Below, in pieces: positions 6,048 to 6,628 of a DNA stretch of 6,628 nucleotides. The position numbers were made by a program, and so were the translations under genes. The notes under the pieces were generated by a model. It was not told the DNA's origin, did no database searches, and saw only the letters and a list, made by a program, of their open reading frames with translations. Source of the DNA: Chryseobacterium gleum (GTDB taxonomy: Bacteria > Bacteroidota > Bacteroidia > Flavobacteriales_D > Sanyastnellaceae); assembly GCA_945878835.1 (NCBI GenBank), contig CAMCUG010000081.1, positions 1 to 6,628 on the forward strand. Reading direction: 5' to 3'. Within the stretch, counting starts at the first letter, position 1. Every line of letters begins with the position of its first letter.

Positions 6048-6578
6048 TTATTCTAAGTATAACTCTATCAGTCCTTCAGGGGCTGAAGTAGAAATGGTTT
6101 TGCTCTCGTCATCTATTTCTAAAACGAATTCGGGTTGAAGGGGAAGCAAGATGAGTTTGCCCGTATTGTGACGAATCTCTAGCTGTGGATTCTTTCTGTT
6201 TTCCACCACCTCTTCCACTATACCAATGTTTCCATGTGTTTGGTCAAAAACCTCGTAACCCACCCAATTCACCATGTCTCTGCGGTCTTCGTCTTTCACC
6301 GAGAGTTCGGTTAAGCGCACATACACCATGGACTTCAGCAAAGACTTGGCAGCTGCTTCATCGTTCACCCCAGCCAATCTCACTTTGGCGGAATCATTTG
6401 TCTTCGGTTCGAAAAGCTCAATTTTATATGGAACCAGACTGTCCTTGATTTCCAAAAAAAGAAATTTCAATTCCTTATAATCAGCAACCTTTGAGGTATC
6501 TAGAAACACAGTCAACTCTCCTTTGTATCCATGAAGCCTGGTGATTTTTCCCAGGCAGTGCATTTCGTCTTTGTTCAT
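6048..6578 (-). CDS. rimM: Ribosome maturation factor RimM
   Basis: RimM binds ribosomal protein uS19 and assists late folding and processing of the 16S rRNA 3' (head) domain of the 30S subunit. The 176 residues are the normal family length. The N-terminal barrel spans about 7-92 and opens with the hallmark LGKITRLHGYKGELTVFLDT (9-28). The region 62-90 (DSAKVRLAGVNDEAAAKSLLKSMVYV) is the usual RimM core. The PRC-barrel spans about 103-174: MVNWVGYEVFD (102-112), GNIGIVEEVVENRKNPQLEI (116-135), LILLPLQPEFVLEID (142-156) and the terminal PEGLIELYL (167-175). The ATG at 6576-6578 places the family motif at residue 9, as expected. Many Bacteroidota have rpsP directly upstream of rimM, but here a divergent start lies 34 bases away, so rimM appears to have its own promoter. 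An intrinsic terminator follows. Confidence 0.95.
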   Translation of the reverse strand: MNKDEMHCLGKITRLHGYKGELTVFLDTSKVADYKELKFLFLEIKDSLVPYKIELFEPKTNDSAKVRLAGVNDEAAAKSLLKSMVYVRLTELSVKDEDRRDMVNWVGYEVFDQTHGNIGIVEEVVENRKNPQLEIRHNTGKLILLPLQPEFVLEIDDESKTISTSAPEGLIELYLE

Positions 6579-6582
6579 GTTG

Positions 6583-6590
6583 CGAAGATA
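6583..6590 (-). promoter_or_regulatory. Candidate -7 promoter element of rimM
   Basis: The minus strand reads TATCTTCG, one base from TAnnTTTG, with only CAAC between it and the rimM ATG. This would give a leaderless or nearly leaderless transcript. No clear -33 TTG is visible upstream. Confidence 0.4.
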
Positions 6591-6596
6591 ATGATG

Positions 6597-6604
6597 TAAT
6601 TTTG
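6597..6604 (+). promoter_or_regulatory. Candidate -7 promoter element of the divergent right-edge gene
   Basis: TAATTTTG matches TAnnTTTG exactly and lies eight bases before an ATG at 6613. It is back to back with the rimM element, six bases away, so the two promoters would share or overlap their -33 regions. TTTG at 6570-6573 lies 23 bases upstream, slightly further than usual. Confidence 0.45.
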
Positions 6605-6612
6605 CACCACTT

Positions 6613-6628
6613 ATGAAAAGATCACTTC
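6613..6628 (+). CDS. Possible start of a divergent gene (5' end only, product unknown)
   Basis: ATG AAA AGA TCA CTT C gives M-K-R-S-L before the window ends. The call rests on the promoter-like TAATTTTG eight bases upstream and on the same close spacing seen at other genes in the window, not on protein content. Five residues cannot identify a product. A start like this fits a signal peptide or a basic cytoplasmic protein equally well. Confidence 0.4.

Noticed and set aside
1..6628. CRISPR array, transposase, phage, toxin-antitoxin or defence system, tRNA or rRNA
   Set aside because: I found no regularly spaced short repeats outside coding modules, no matching protein motifs and no RNA gene pattern on either strand.

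Overview
The window reads as chromosomal DNA of a Bacteroidota bacterium, most likely of the Flavobacteriales. The evidence is a type IX secretion system (T9SS) C-terminal sorting domain on the largest protein, an ATP-dependent PEP carboxykinase, -7 promoter elements of the TAnnTTTG kind close to start codons, no clear Shine-Dalgarno sequences, and A/T-rich start regions. The order or family is inferred from style, not from any marker gene.

Layout. Positions 1-609 (minus) hold the N-terminal 203 residues of a secreted FG-GAP/VCBS-type beta-propeller protein that runs off the left edge. A 53-base divergent promoter region separates it from a small membrane-anchored protein of unknown function (663-1190, plus). 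Next comes a large secreted multidomain protein (1243-3723, plus). It has a signal peptide, a Cys-rich GCTD module, MopE-type repeats (the first split by about 133 foreign-looking residues), a PPC-like beta domain, two diverged Ig/FN3-like repeats and a T9SS sorting domain. It ends at a short convergent intergenic region (3724-3808) built from two copies of a 15-base motif and small inverted repeats. The right half is on the minus strand: rimM (ribosome maturation factor) ends at an intrinsic terminator, followed by pckA (gluconeogenic PEP carboxykinase) and, 13 bases after it, a FAS1-domain lipoprotein probably on the same transcript. At the far right edge the first codons of a divergent plus-strand gene are visible.

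How the parts fit. The left half is cell-surface biology: two exported repeat proteins, one clearly bound for T9SS. The right half is housekeeping (ribosome maturation, central carbon metabolism) with one envelope lipoprotein attached. I see no phage, transposon, CRISPR, toxin-antitoxin or defence genes, no tRNA or rRNA, and no convincing new multi-gene system. The items most worth a second look are the domain inserted inside the first MopE repeat, the 198-bp internal repeats, the repeat cluster at 3736-3792, the very short promoter-to-start distances at four genes, and the pckA-FAS1 lipoprotein pairing. No stretch longer than 300 bases lacks a gene.
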